From Monoplex corrugatus (lineage: Eukaryota; Mollusca; Gastropoda; Littorinimorpha; Ranellidae): a stretch of DNA of 64,000 bases. Below, piece by piece: positions 10,740-21,060 of the stretch. Location of the stretch: contig JAPXFY010000031.1 in assembly GCA_030674185.1 (NCBI GenBank), positions 37,681,862-37,745,861 of the forward strand, written 5' to 3'. Each line of letters starts with the position of its first letter. Position 1 is the stretch's first letter. The position numbers and the translations under genes were made by a program. The notes beneath the pieces are model-generated. The model made no database searches. It had not been told where the DNA came from and saw only the letters and a program-made list of their open reading frames with translations.

Positions 10740-10908
10740 GTGGGGTGGGGTGGGGGGTCACTCGAAGGACATTTAGAATTTAATGTTTCTTTTTTTTTCC
10801 CCCTCCAAAACTCGTGTGTCAAATTCAGTGTTATCTCCCCCCCCCCCCCCCCCCCCCACCCCCCACCTAGTATAAAAATTGGCGTGTTCACTGCCCATCT
10901 GAAAGCGG

Positions 10909-11150
10909 GCCTAAATTAGCTCAGTTGGTTGAGCGTCGGATTCACATGCTAATGGTTGTGGGTTTGAATCCCAGGGTGCGCTAAATTAAAACTGCACTTC
11001 TCACTGTCCCACTTAACATCATTGTGTTCTGGTGGTGTCAGTATAGGATTAGATAAGCCCCCCTTCCCTCACTTTCCTTGGATGGTTATCCCCGTCGACC
11101 ATATCACCTAGGTGGGTGTCGACGTAAAAACTGAACCAATCGTCAATTCG
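10909..11150 (+). mobile_element. tRNA-derived SINE, family S2, copy 1
   Basis: Head resembles a tRNA: A box TTAGCTCAGTTGGTTGAGCG and B box GGTTTGAATCC about 35 bp later, followed by a body with TGTTCTGGTGGTGTC and GACCATATCACCTAGGTGGG. The closing stems of a functional tRNA are not maintained, so I do not call a tRNA gene. A second copy begins at 11535. Confidence 0.75.
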
Positions 11151-11322
11151 CCCGTCTGAACGCTCCAGTCATTCTGGTGGTGTTGGTATTTCAGGGGTCC
11201 CATTTTCCTGCTCACTTCAAGACCCTGCCAGCAGGTAGATTTTGCGCGCAGGACTCAAGGTGTCTGCCACCTATTGCTGGCAGATTTGGGTGGAGTGTGT
11301 ATGGGCCTGCCCGAGTGCTCTT

Positions 11323-12371
11323 GATCCCTCTTGAGCAAACTCCAAATTTTGGTGCTTTTTGTTGTTGTTTTGTTTTTGTTTTTTCTTCTTCTTCTTTGTG
11401 GCGACAGATTTACCATATGATATTTAGTGTGCTCTTCCTGAGAGAGCGTGTGTTTATTCATCTCTCTGTCTCTGTCTCTCTCTCTCTCTCCTCTCTCTCT
11501 TTCTCTCTCTCTCTGTCTCTCTCTGTCTCTGTCAAGCGGGCCTCGATAGCTCAGTTGGTTTGAGCGTCGGATTCACATGCTAATGTTGTGGGTTCGAATC
11601 CGGAGTGTGCTATATTACAAATGCCATCTCCTGTCCCTCTTAAACTCATTGTTGTTTCTGGTGGTGTTCAGTTATGATTAGATAGTCCTCCATTGCCACC
11701 ATTTTCCTGGTATGTTACCGTCGGCCATATCACCTGAGGTGGGTGCTGAGTTAAAATGAATCATCATCAATCATCTCTGTCTCTGTCTCTCGTCGTCTCT
11801 CTTTCTCTTTCTCTCTCTCTCTCTTTTGTCTCTCTCTCACTCTCTCTCTCTTCTCTTCTCACTGTTCTGTCTGTCTTCTGTCTTCTCTCTCCTCTCTCTC
11901 TCTCTTTCTCTTCTCGCTCTCTCTTCTCTCTTCTCTCTCTCTCTCTGTCTCTTTCTCTCTCTCTCTCTCTCCTCTGTCTCTTTCTCTCTTCTCTCTCTCT
12001 CTCTCTCGTCTCTTCTCTCTCTCTCTCTCTTCTCTCTCTCTGTCTCTGTTGTTGTTGTTGCTGTTGTTTTTGTTGTTGCTCTTCTTGTTGTTCTTCTGCT
12101 TCTTCATCTTCTTCTTTCTTTTTTTTTTTTTTCTTCTTCCTCTTCATCATCATCTCTTTTTCTTTCTTCTTCTTCCTTTTTATTCTTCTTCTACTTCTTC
12201 TTCTTGTCGTCGTTGTTGTTGTTGTTGCTATTATCGTTGTTTGTTTGTTTACTTTGTTTTGTTTGTTTTGTTCTTTCCCTGCATAGAAAAACACGTTAAC
12301 TGATCGACAGCACCCCTTTATGTTTTCATCAGAGCAAGCAGCACAGCGAGCAACATCTCAACCACAAGCCT
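11323..12371 (+). repeat. Segmental tandem duplication, copy A (intron 3 plus copy of exon 4 start)
   Basis: Runs from ATCCCTCTTGAGCAAACTCC to TCAACCACAAGCC and matches copy B (12372-13130) in motif order: GCTCTTCCTGAG, GCGTGTGTTTATTCATCTCT, CT-rich block, TTG/TTC block, TTCTTTCCCTGCATAGAAAA, GTTAACTGATCGACA, then a 3' splice site and the first about 40 bases of exon 4 (12332-12371). The exon copy is cut short and is presumably unused. A SINE lies only in copy A. Confidence 0.75.
11535..11762 (+). mobile_element. tRNA-derived SINE, family S2, copy 2
   Basis: A box ATAGCTCAGTTGG, GCGTCGGATTCACATGCTAA, B box GGGTTCGAATCC, then the same body as at 10909, including GGCCATATCACCTGAGGTGG. B box is closer to consensus than in copy 1. 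Inserted into the CT-rich tract of duplication copy A. Confidence 0.78.
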
Positions 12372-12614
12372 AATCCCTCTTGAGCAAAGTCCATATGTTC
12401 TTTTTTTTTCCTCTCTCTCTTCTTTGTGGCAGAGGATTTGCCATTGAAATTTGGTATGCTCTTCCTGAGGAGAGCGTGTGTTTATTCATCTCTTTCCTCT
12501 CTCTTTCTCTGTCTCTGTCTCTCTCTCTATTCTGTCTCTCTGTGTCTCTGTCTGTCTCTCTGTCTTCTCTGTCTGTCTGTCTGTCTCTCTCTCTCTGTTT
12601 CGGTCTCTCTCTGT

Positions 12615-12680
<66 letters not shown>

Positions 12681-13130
12681 CTCTCTCTCCCTCTCTGTCT
12701 CTCTTTCCCCCTTCTCTCTCATTCATTTCTCTCTCTCTCCCCCTCTCTCTCTTTGTAGTTGTTGCTGCTGTTGTTCTTGTTGTTGTTGTTGTTCTTGTTC
12801 TTGTTCTTGTTGATGTTCTTCTTCTTCTTCGTTTTCTTCTTCTTCTTCTTCTTTTCTTCTTCTTCTTCTTCTTCTTCTTCTTCTTCGTTTTCTTCTTTTT
12901 CTTCTTCGTTTTCTTCTTCTTCGTTTTCTTCTTCTTCTTCTTCTTCTTCTTGTCGCCGTCGTTGTCGTCATTGGTGTCGTTGTTTGTTTGTTTGTTTGTT
13001 TATTTTGTTTGTTTGTTTTCTTTGTTTTGTTCTTTCCATGCATAGAAAAAAACACACACGTTAACTGATCGACACCACCCCTATATGTTTCCATCAGAGC
13101 AAGCAGCGCAGCGAGCAACGGTTCAACCGC
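12372..13130 (+). repeat. Segmental tandem duplication, copy B (contains true start of exon 4)
   Basis: Second copy of the 11323-12371 segment, shorter because it lacks the SINE and has shorter CT/TTC arrays. Its end includes the functional acceptor and first bases of exon 4. Confidence 0.75.
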
Positions 13131-13399
13131 AAGCGACCGGGACGGACCTGCAGGCGGAAGAGCTTCGCACGTTGCTAAGCGACATGCTCCTGACCCCACA
13201 GCCGACCTCGACCCCTTCCTGGGAGGAGGCAAGGTCAAGGGCACAGAAATTGTACCCTGGTCGACGGATCGTGGACAAGTTCTCCGAGCTGCAGGACGAC
13301 TGTCCCTGGCGCTGGACGTCGAGCCGGGAGTCAGTGGTCGCTGTTGTGATGATTGGGGCCCTGTACCCCCATATCTTCCGTCATGGCAGATGTCTGGAG
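13098..13399 (+). CDS. Two-MYND protein, exon 4: repeat unit A1
   Basis: Acceptor TGTTTCCATCAG, phase 1, completing a GAG codon with exon 3; donor GTATGG at 13400, phase 0. Residues 149-249. After a Q/T-rich start it reads SWEEARSRAQKLYPGRRIVD, which returns almost unchanged in exon 6 (WKEARSRAQAVFPGQRVVD). The rest (FSELQDDCPWRW..., ALYPHIFRHGRC) diverges from exon 6. I do not recognise the domain. GC content and codon use stand out sharply from the surrounding repeats, supporting real coding sequence. Confidence 0.85.
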
Positions 13400-13404
13400 G
13401 TATG

Positions 13405-13716
13405 GAGAGAGAGAGAGGGAGAGAGGGGAAGGGAAGAGAGAGGGGAGAGAGAGAGGGAGATAGAGGATGGGCGAGAGTGAGAGAGAGAGAGCAGAGAAAG
13501 AGGGGGGAGAGAGGGGGAAAAGAGAGGGGAGAGAGAGAGGGGTAGAGAAAGAGAGTGTGAGAGGGAAGGAGAGAGGGGGAGAGAGAGACAGAGAGAGAGA
13601 GCGTGAGAGAGAGAAAAGAAAGGAAGGGAGGGAGAGAAAAGAGGCAGAGAGAGAGAAGAAAGAATATATAGAGAGAGGGGGAGAGAGAGAGGGGGAGAGG
13701 AGAGAGAGAGAGAGAA
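13405..13716. repeat. (GA)n-rich array in intron 4
   Basis: Purine-only GA/GGGA array beginning a few bases after the exon 4 donor. The RERERE reading through the donor is not coding. Confidence 0.95.
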
Positions 13717-13785
13717 TGAGTGGTGTTGTCAGCTTAATACTACATAGATCTCGTTCTCAATCACTAGCCTGTTAAAAGCCTATCT

Positions 13786-15900
13786 TTAATACCCTAGTCT
13801 TACTGGTGTTGTTATCTTAGTACTTCAAACATCTCATTCTCTCCCCCTTGCCTATTTGCCGTCGTGTCGTAATGTTCCAGTCTTACTGGTGTTGTTAACT
13901 TTGTATTTCTAAAGATCTCATTCTCTCCCCTTGGCCTGTTTGCCGTCGTGTCGTAATGCTCCAGTCTTACTGGTGTTGTTAACTTTGTATTTCTAAAGAT
14001 CTCATTCTCTCCCCTTGGCCTGTTTGCTGTCGTGTCTTAATATTCCAGTCTTACTGGTGTTGTTAGCTTAGTATTTCTAAAGATCTCATTCTCTCCCCTT
14101 GGCCTGTTTGCTGTCGTGTCTTAATATTCCAGTCTTACTGGTGTTGTTAACTTTGTATTTCTAAAGATTTCATTCTCTCCCCCTTGCCTGTTTACTGTCG
14201 TGTCGTAATGCTCCAGTCTTACTGGTGTTGTTAACTTTGTATTTCTAAAGATCTCATTCTCTCCCCCTTGCCTGTTTACTGTCGTGTCGTAATGCTCCAG
14301 TCTTACTGGTGTTGTTAACTTTGTATTCTAAAGATCTCATTCTCTCCCCTTGGCCTGTTTACTGTCGTGTCGTAATGCTACAGTCTTACTGGTGTTGTTA
14401 GCTTAGTACTTCTAAAGATCTCATTCTCCCCCCTTGCCTGTTTGCTGTCGTGTCGTAATGCTCCAGTCTTACTGGTGTTGTTAGCTTAGTACTTCTAAAG
14501 ATCTCATTCTCTCCCCTTGCCTGTTTACTGTCGTGTCTTAATGCTCCAGTCTTACTGGTGTTGTTAGCTTAGTACTTCCAAGATCTCATTCTCCCCCCTT
14601 GACCTGTTTGCTGTCGTGTCGTAATGCTCCAGTCTTACTGGTGGTGTTAGCTTAATACTTCTAAAGATCTCATTCTCTTCCCTTGGCCTGTTTGCTGTCG
14701 TATCGTAATGCTCCAGTCTTACTGGTGGTGTTAGCTTAATACTTCAAAAGATCTCATTCTCTCCCCTTGGCCTGTTTGCTGTCGTATCGTAATGCTCCAG
14801 TCTTACTGGTGGTGTTAGCTTAGTACTTCTAAAGATCTCATTCTCTCCCCTTGGCCTGTTTGCTGTCGTATCGTAATGCTCCAGTCTTACTGGTGGTGTT
14901 AGCTTAATACTTCAAAAGATCTCATTCTCTCCCCTTGGCCTGTTTGTTGTCGTGTCTTAATATTCCAGTCTTACTGGTGTTGTTAACTTTGTATTTCTAA
15001 AGATCTCATTCTCTCCCCCTTGCCTGTTTACTGTCGTGTCGTAATGCTCCAGTCTTACTGGTGTTGTTAACTTTGTATTTCTAAAGATCTCATTCTCTCC
15101 CCCTTGCCTGTTTACTATCGTATCGTAATGCTCCAGTTTTACTGGTGTTGTTAGCTTAGTACTTCCAAGATCTCATTCTCTCCCCCTTGCCTGTTTACTG
15201 TCGTATCGTAATGCTTCAGTCTTACTGGTGTTGTTAGCTTAATACTTCAAAAGATCTCATTCTCTCCCCTTGGCCTGTTTGCTGTCGTGTCTTAATATTC
15301 CAGTCTTTCTGGTGTTGTTAACTTTGTATTTCTAAAGATCTCATTCTCTCCCCCTTGCCTGTTTGCTGTCGTGTCGTAATGCTCCAGTCTTACTGGTGTT
15401 GTTAGCTTATTATTTCTAAAGATCTCATTCTCTCCCCTTGGCCTGTTTGCCGTCGTGTCTTAATGCTCCAGTCTTACTGGTGTTGTTAACTTTGTATTTC
15501 TAAAGATCTCATTCTCTCCCCCTTACCTGTTTGCTGTCGTGTCGTAATGCTACAGTCTTACTGGTGTTGTTAACTTTGTATTTCTAAAGATCTCATTCTC
15601 TCCCCCTTACCTGTTTGCTGTCGTGTCGTAATGTTCCAGTCTTACTGGTGTTGTTAGCTTTGTATTTCTAAAGATCTCATTCTCTCCCCCTTACCTGTTT
15701 GCTGTCGTGTCTTAATGTTCCAATCTTACTGGTGTTGTTAGCTTAGTATTTCTAAAGATCTCATTCTCTCCCCTTTGGCCTGTTTGCTGCCTATCTTAAT
15801 GCTCCAGTCTTACTGGTGTTGTCATTTTAGTACTTCCAAGATCTCGTTCTCTCCCCCTTGCCTGTTTGCTGACAACACCAGTAGAGCTGGAGCATTAAGA
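13786..15900. repeat. 84-bp minisatellite, about 25 copies, in intron 4
   Basis: Head-to-tail units of about 84 bp, each containing CCAGTCTTACTGGTGTTGTT, AAAGATCTCATTCTCTCCCC, CCTGTTTGCTGTCGTGTC and TAATGCT. Sites vary between units (GTTAACTTTGTA or GTTAGCTTAGTA; GTCGTAATGCT or GTCTTAATATT), and identical variants occur in runs of adjacent units, as expected from unequal exchange. The last units include a short inverted piece (15868-15900). Confidence 0.95.
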
Positions 15901-15910
15901 TAGGCATATC

Positions 15911-16171
15911 TTAACCCTTTGACTCCTGCACTCTGTCCACCAGCAGCAAAAACTTAATCCTTTGACTCTCACCCTGTCCACCAGCTTCCTGCAGGAAGCT
16001 GGTGGATAGGGTGAGGGAGTCAAAGAGTCACGGTTTTGCTGTGCTAGCATGGTTGGCAGTGCAGGAAGTTGGTGGACAGGATGCGGGAGTCAAAGGGTTA
16101 AGGTTTTGCTTTGCTAGCATGGTTGGCAATGCGGAAAGCTGGTGGACAGGGTGCGGGAGTCAAAGGGTTAA
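15911..16171. mobile_element. TTAA MITE, copy 6, inserted in the minisatellite
   Basis: TTAACCCTTTGACTCCTGCA at the left; right end GGAGTCAAAGGGTTAA, followed directly by TGCTCCAG, the continuation of the 84-bp unit. Contains two successive copies of the right arm (TTTGCTNTGCTAGCATGGTTGG...GGGAGTCAAAGGGTTAA), so it is longer than the standard element. Confidence 0.85.
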
Positions 16172-16640
16172 TGCTCCAGCCCTACTGGTGTTGTCAGCTT
16201 AGTATTTTTAAAGATCTCCTTCCACCCCCATGCTCCATTTCAAGGTGTTAGTGTTTTTGTTTGTTTGTTTGTTTCTTTGCTTTAGTGCAGGCTGGTTGGT
16301 TCTTATGATACAGCTGGGACTCAGGATCTGATATCTCAAGTTCAACCCCAGCTTGCAGCATTAAAAAAACTGGCCTGTTCGCTGCCCATCTTAATGTTTC
16401 CCTCATTCTGGTGGTGTCAGCTTAGTGTTTGGAAAGTCCTTCTCCCCTACTCTCCAGTTTCAAGACCTTGCCAGCGCATAGGGATTTGCGCAGGCTTAGG
16501 GAGTCTGCCAGATAATTGTTGGCAGATGTGGGTGGAGCACATATGGAATTGTCCGAGTGCGATGAATCCCTCTTGAACAAACTCCAAACCCCAGACTTCA
16601 AGACCGTACCAGGGATCGGGTTTTTGCACCGACTTTAGGC
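16172..16640 (+). mobile_element. End of minisatellite, then composite SINE-like repeat
   Basis: 16172-16225 is the tail of the 84-bp array. 16290-16620 shares blocks with 11160-11345: CTGGTGGTGTCAGCTTAGTG, TTTCAAGACCTTGCCAGC, TTGGCAGATGTGGGTGGAG and TGAATCCCTCTTGAACAAAC. An imperfect tRNA-like head may be at 16295-16355 (CAAGTTCAACCCCAG). No coding. Confidence 0.55.
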
Positions 16641-16743
16641 GTCTGCTGTTATTAAATATAATCACTAACAGATTTGGATGGAACGCATGTGGAAAATAGT
16701 CTGTACGCTAAGTATCCATCTCGTATCATCTCGTGATTTGCAG

Positions 16744-16928
16744 GATGCACAAGGTAACTCCTCTTTCGTCCTGTTCCACACACCGCCCAACACCAAGCCC
16801 TACTTCAGTTACGACCAGCTGCGTGAAGGCAACTTCCTGTGCTACGAGCATGCGCACATGCACTACTTTATGGACGGGACTGTGGGATTCCGCATTGACG
16901 ACCCAAGAACTGTTCATATCATTGAACC
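16744..16928 (+). CDS. Two-MYND protein, exon 5: repeat unit B1
   Basis: Acceptor CGTGATTTGCAG, phase 0; donor GTAAGG at 16929, phase 2 (reading on would give an immediate TAA). Residues 250-311. Reads DAQGNSSFVLFHTPP, then PYFSYDQLREGNFLCYEHA, YFMDGTVGFRIDDP and TVHIIEP. Exon 7 repeats the pattern without gaps (FRYEDLQKGDFLC; TVKIIEV), so A-B exon pairs are duplicated. The small beta-rich look (alternating hydrophobics, Gly and Asp turns) is an inference; no family is named. Confidence 0.86.
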
Positions 16929-16979
16929 GTAAGGAAAGCATTTGTCACAAGTTAGGATGATATCCATTTTTCAACGCAC

Positions 16980-17104
16980 GTGCGTGAGCGCGTGCATGCT
17001 CGCACGCACGCACACACGCACGCACGCACGCACATGCATTAATATACATACACGCACATGCAGCTTCTCATATACACCGTCTCTGTCTCTATGAGCAGTA
17101 TGAA

Positions 17105-17173
<69 letters not shown>

Positions 17174-17382
17174 GTGTCTCTTTCTCTCTGCCTGCTTGTC
17201 TGTCTGTCTGTCTGTCCCTCTCTCTCTCGCTCTCTCTCTCTCTCTTTCTCTCTCTCTGTCTCTGTCAGTCTGTCTTTCTCTATCAGTCTATCTCTTTTTC
17301 TCTCTCTCTCTTTCTTTCTCCCTCTCTCTCTTTCTCTCTGTCTGTCTGTCTGTCTGTCTCTCACTCTCTCTCTCTCAATCTC

Positions 17383-17465
<83 letters not shown>
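16980..17465. repeat. Compound microsatellites (CACG, TC, TCTG, CA)
   Basis: (CACG)n at 16998-17033, then about 300 bp of TC with TCTG blocks, then (CA)n at 17419-17462, in intron 5. Confidence 0.95.
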
Positions 17466-17466
<1 letters not shown>

Positions 17467-18460
17467 CATTTTAGGTAGAATCGGGGGTTTTTTTGTTTTG
17501 TTTTGTTTTTCTTGCGTGAGGGAAATGCACACACGTATTATCTTGCGCGTGCATACACACACATATACATACACATGCGTGCACACACACACACATACAC
17601 ACACAATACATATACTCACACAATACACACACAGACACGCACGCACACACACATACACACTGAAACCTTACGGCAGAAATTTTGTCATCTTGGGAGAAAT
17701 TGACTGAGGATATCAAGTTATGGTAACGAAGATATCTTACACTGTGAGCTAATCCCATTGCTTTAAAGCAATTACATAATGGTCAAGCCATACAGATAAT
17801 CTCTGTTTCTGTTACCACAAAAAAAATCCAGAAATTGTATTTCTCAAGATATCTGTCAGCATGAAGACGGGTCGGGTGAAAATAAAACTTGTCATGCATC
17901 CAGTACAGTGGTAGACTGTCATATCACTGAAAAAAATTTTTTCGATATTTACCGAAAATCCTGAGAATGGTTCATCACACGCTTTCTTCTAAAAGTCCTG
18001 ATTTTAGTCGCTTCTTTTTTTTTTTTTTTTTTTTTTTTGGATGTGGATGGGGGGTCGGTGTTACCTTGACCTTGGACTTTTACATTCTAAAAAGTGTGCT
18101 GTTACGACTCCTCAGCGGTCCACAACTTTGAGCAAAATTTTGTAAAGATCCATCCATTTTGAGCCACGAAAATTTAGTTATGTTTTTTTTTCCACAGACA
18201 GACTGCCACGTACACATATGCATGCCTCTGGTCGATATGAAACAATCTCCCTTTTGATTTAAAAAAACAACAACAAAACCTGGAGGTTACGAAAGTACAG
18301 TGGAGTGAGTGAACATTTACTCATATATATGCTCGTTTTGGTCAATGTTTAGGCCTGGACATCTAAATGTTTTTATCGGCCTTGGATTATGTACTTCAGG
18401 CTGTCATGAATATTAGCCAGCTAGAAATATCCACTCGCCATCATTACTGTTACTGTTATT
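17466..18460. other. Intron 5 sequence, nothing recognised
   Basis: Includes further CA-rich patches (17525-17660) and a T run at 18017-18038. No ORF or repeat family identified. Confidence 0.4.
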
Positions 18461-18464
18461 TTTG

Positions 18465-18955
18465 TTTAAAGCCCAACCGACTGCATAGAACCATATCAGG
18501 GCTATAACCTGTTTCAAAACATACAAAATACTTCAACTGGAAAAAAGAAGGAAAACAAAAATTAAGTGCACGTATCAATGCATTCATGCACATAGTCTAA
18601 GGAGATGCCTCTGGCGATGACCACTCCGTCCAATTTATCACACAGGAGACTTAAAAAAACATACCTGAATACAAATGTAGATATAACTAAGGACACTAAA
18701 ACAAATAAAACAGGCCTAAATTACCTAAAATTGCTTCCGCATATCTCATTTCTCTACAGCCAAAAATGCACTTAATATATGTACCCAATTATCAATCCTA
18801 AGAGAAAGTACGTAAGATTTTATGAAACACATACAAGTGGATGGACCAGCATGGCAGAAAATGATAGGAAGAAATGACAGAAAGCAAAGAAACAAGGCAG
18901 AAACAATGAGAGTGACAGAAAAGAGGAAATTTCTAGCACAGAATTTGGTCTTCAT
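18465..18955 (-). mobile_element. Dispersed repeat X, copy 2 (inverted)
   Basis: Reverse complement of the family at 6826: TTTAAAGCCCAACCGACTGC, TATCAGGGCTATAACC, GCCAAAAATGCACTTAATA, GACAGAAAAGAGGAAATTTC. Runs into a (ATC)n tract at 18955-19000. Confidence 0.75.
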
Positions 18956-19021
18956 CATCATCATCTTCTTCTTTTAGTCATCGTCATCATCATCATAATG
19001 ATCATCATCACCCCATTTCAG

Positions 19022-19337
19022 ATCCAAGAAACCATCTCCTTCCGCCACCTCCTCCACAGCTCAACCCTCAGCAACTCCTCCACCAGCACAAGGCTGGAAA
19101 GAGGCAAGGTCAAGGGCGCAAGCGGTGTTTCCTGGACAGCGAGTGGTGGACAGCTTCATCAACCTTGACCGTAATGACCTGACGTCGCGCACAGGGGTGA
19201 TTCCCGTGAACCCAGACGTGTGGGTGAACAAAGGAGAGAGTCACCATGTGTTGTTGGATGGGGTGGTAAAGTCCACACTGTTGCTTCGTCTGGAGTCCCC
19301 CATCTCCCACTCTCTTCAAATTCGCTGGGCTGTGCAG
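19022..19337 (+). CDS. Two-MYND protein, exon 6: repeat unit A2
   Basis: Acceptor CCCCATTTCAG, phase 2 (CC from exon 5 plus A gives Pro), donor GTGAAC at 19338, phase 0. Residues 312-416. An S/P/T-rich hinge (SKKPSPSATSSTAQ) leads into GWKEARSRAQAVFPGQRVVD, the counterpart of exon 4, then an unmatched tail (FINLDRNDLTSR, NKGESHHVLLDG, LLRLESPISHSLQIRW). The same phase-0 exit as exon 4 supports duplication of an A-B exon pair. The entry phase differs (2 instead of 1), so the duplication did not copy the upstream border intact. Confidence 0.84.
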
Positions 19338-19649
19338 GTGAACTGATAAAGATTTTTATTTTTATTTTTTGTTTCTTGGTTGTTTTTCTAGGATCATCGC
19401 ACTCAGTGAGGTTACCATTTGTGTCACCTTTTTTTTTTTTTTTTTTTTTTTTGTCCCATTTTCTACGCCACCTTAATGGCCACAGAAGCTGGCACAGTTT
19501 TTACAATGCGATGATGATGTCGATGAGGATAATAATCATGATGCTACAGAGTTCCATCTAGGACTGGGACTGCGTGACAGGGCTGTACTCTACGCTTACT
19601 ATCATATCTCCTGGCGTCAACCAGACCCGAGAGATAAAGACACCTGCGG

Positions 19650-19885
19650 TGCTGGTCAGTAGATTTGAGCAACACGCTTAATGACGCATCGTGAAGTGGA
19701 TGAGACTCGACTGTGTGGTTCCAGAAATCCCAATGAACCCATAGCATGCCTAACTCTAGGGGTTGGAGCTGGTTAGAGCCGAAAAATCCCACAATGATTT
19801 TTGAAGGGACTGATGGGGATTCAAACCCACAACCTTCCATTGGTAGTCCGTTACATTAACCACTACACCATGGCAACTGGTTTAA
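19650..19885 (-). mobile_element. tRNA-derived SINE, family S1
   Basis: On the - strand the head has an A box TGGTGTAGTGGTTAATG and a B box GGTTTGAATCCCC, followed by a body with GATTTTTCGGCTCTAACC and TGAGACTCG-type motifs in reverse. Related pieces are at 10370, 58840 and 60060. Confidence 0.7.
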
Positions 19886-19916
19886 TTGATAATGATAACA
19901 GTAATACTGATAATCT

Positions 19917-20345
19917 CTCATTTTGTCTCGTCTTGATTACGGTAATGTTCTTCTCTCCTGTGTCTGCAACACATACAAAACACAGCTGCTCATCTTGTCT
20001 CCAGAAAGAAAAAGTTTGATCATATCAGTCTTCTTCTTCGCTCTCTTCACTGGTTGCCCTGTCGTTAGAAAAGAATCGAATTTAAGCTGGATACCTTGTG
20101 TTACATACACGTCTATTCGCCAGTCTGCTCCATCATATCTTAGTGACAGCATCAATAATTATATGCCAACTTCAAATACTCTTTCCCTTCAGATCCCTAG
20201 GTTTAAAATATCAATTGTTGGCCAGCGTTCTTTTGCTGTCTCAGGACCCTCAGCCTGGCATAGACTTCTGCTTTGTCTTCGCCTGACACCTATCCGTTCT
20301 GCTTTTAAATCCAATTTCAAAACCCACCTCTTTTCCAAAAGATGA
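19917..20345 (+). mobile_element. CR1/L2-like LINE, C-terminal RT fragment
   Basis: Open but 5'-truncated reading that starts SRLDYGNVLLS and continues with PSYLSDSINNYMP, SLQIPRFKISIVGQRSFAVS and SAFKSNFKTHLFSK. This series (SRLDYCN, APSYLS, R.F.V.GPSAWN, FKxxLKTxLF) is the standard C-terminus of CR1/L2-group reverse transcriptases and also closes the larger element at 53368-56807. An internal frame disturbance is likely around 20000-20090. Confidence 0.75.
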
Positions 20346-20641
20346 TTTCTACAACTTCTTCTTTCCCTCAGTTTGTGTACTTTTTTTTATATTAAATGTT
20401 GTTTTAATCGAACAAGGTTTGCACAAACAATGTTACATCATTCTTACTGTACATTGGTGTAATCATAAATCACATACACAATATCAGTATGTAGGACAGT
20501 GCATAATATAGGCTTTAAGTAAACTTAGTCCTCCTGTTCATCATACAGTGTTGTTCAGCATAATGTATATAGTCATCTTATATAATGTTTAATGACAATT
20601 ACATTGCAGAACTTTATTGAGCTGTCCACACACCGTTATAT

Positions 20642-20673
<32 letters not shown>

Positions 20674-21060
20674 TGTATAATTGGACAAGCGCAATCATAT
20701 AACAATCACCTTGTGGTCAATGTCAACTTGATTCAACCAAAGCTGATATAAAAACCATAATTTCCTGGCAAAAAAATTATGTAATTATGTATATGTAATA
20801 CATGACTTCTATTGACAAAAACCTTTCATAACAATACTTTACTCCTTTTGTCTTAATCAGTTCGTATCAAATTTGTGTATGGTGCCCTTATTGTAAATAT
20901 TTTGTAAATAATTATTAATCATGATAGTTATCATGCATGATTGGACAGGGGTGGTGGGAGGAAGGAGGCATATCGTGTAAAGCTCTCAACAACATAGTAA
21001 AGGAGAAGTTCACAATACATAGATTCAAATCCTGACTGGTCCTTAAAAGAAAATGCTCAG
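20346..21060. other. AT-rich intron 6 sequence
   Basis: A short (TA)n(CA)n tract at 20638-20673. No coding or recognised repeat. Confidence 0.4.

Noticed and set aside
10909..10985. Possible functional tRNA gene
   Set aside because: A and B boxes are present, but acceptor and anticodon stems do not pair well, and the segment is followed by a conserved body shared with 11535; a SINE explains it better. The tRNA-like heads at 19813-19880, 44385-44455 and 63485-63560 were rejected on the same grounds.
13786..15900. CRISPR array
   Set aside because: The repeats are contiguous 84-bp units with no unique spacers, in an animal intron. The 40-bp array at 62375 also lacks spacers.
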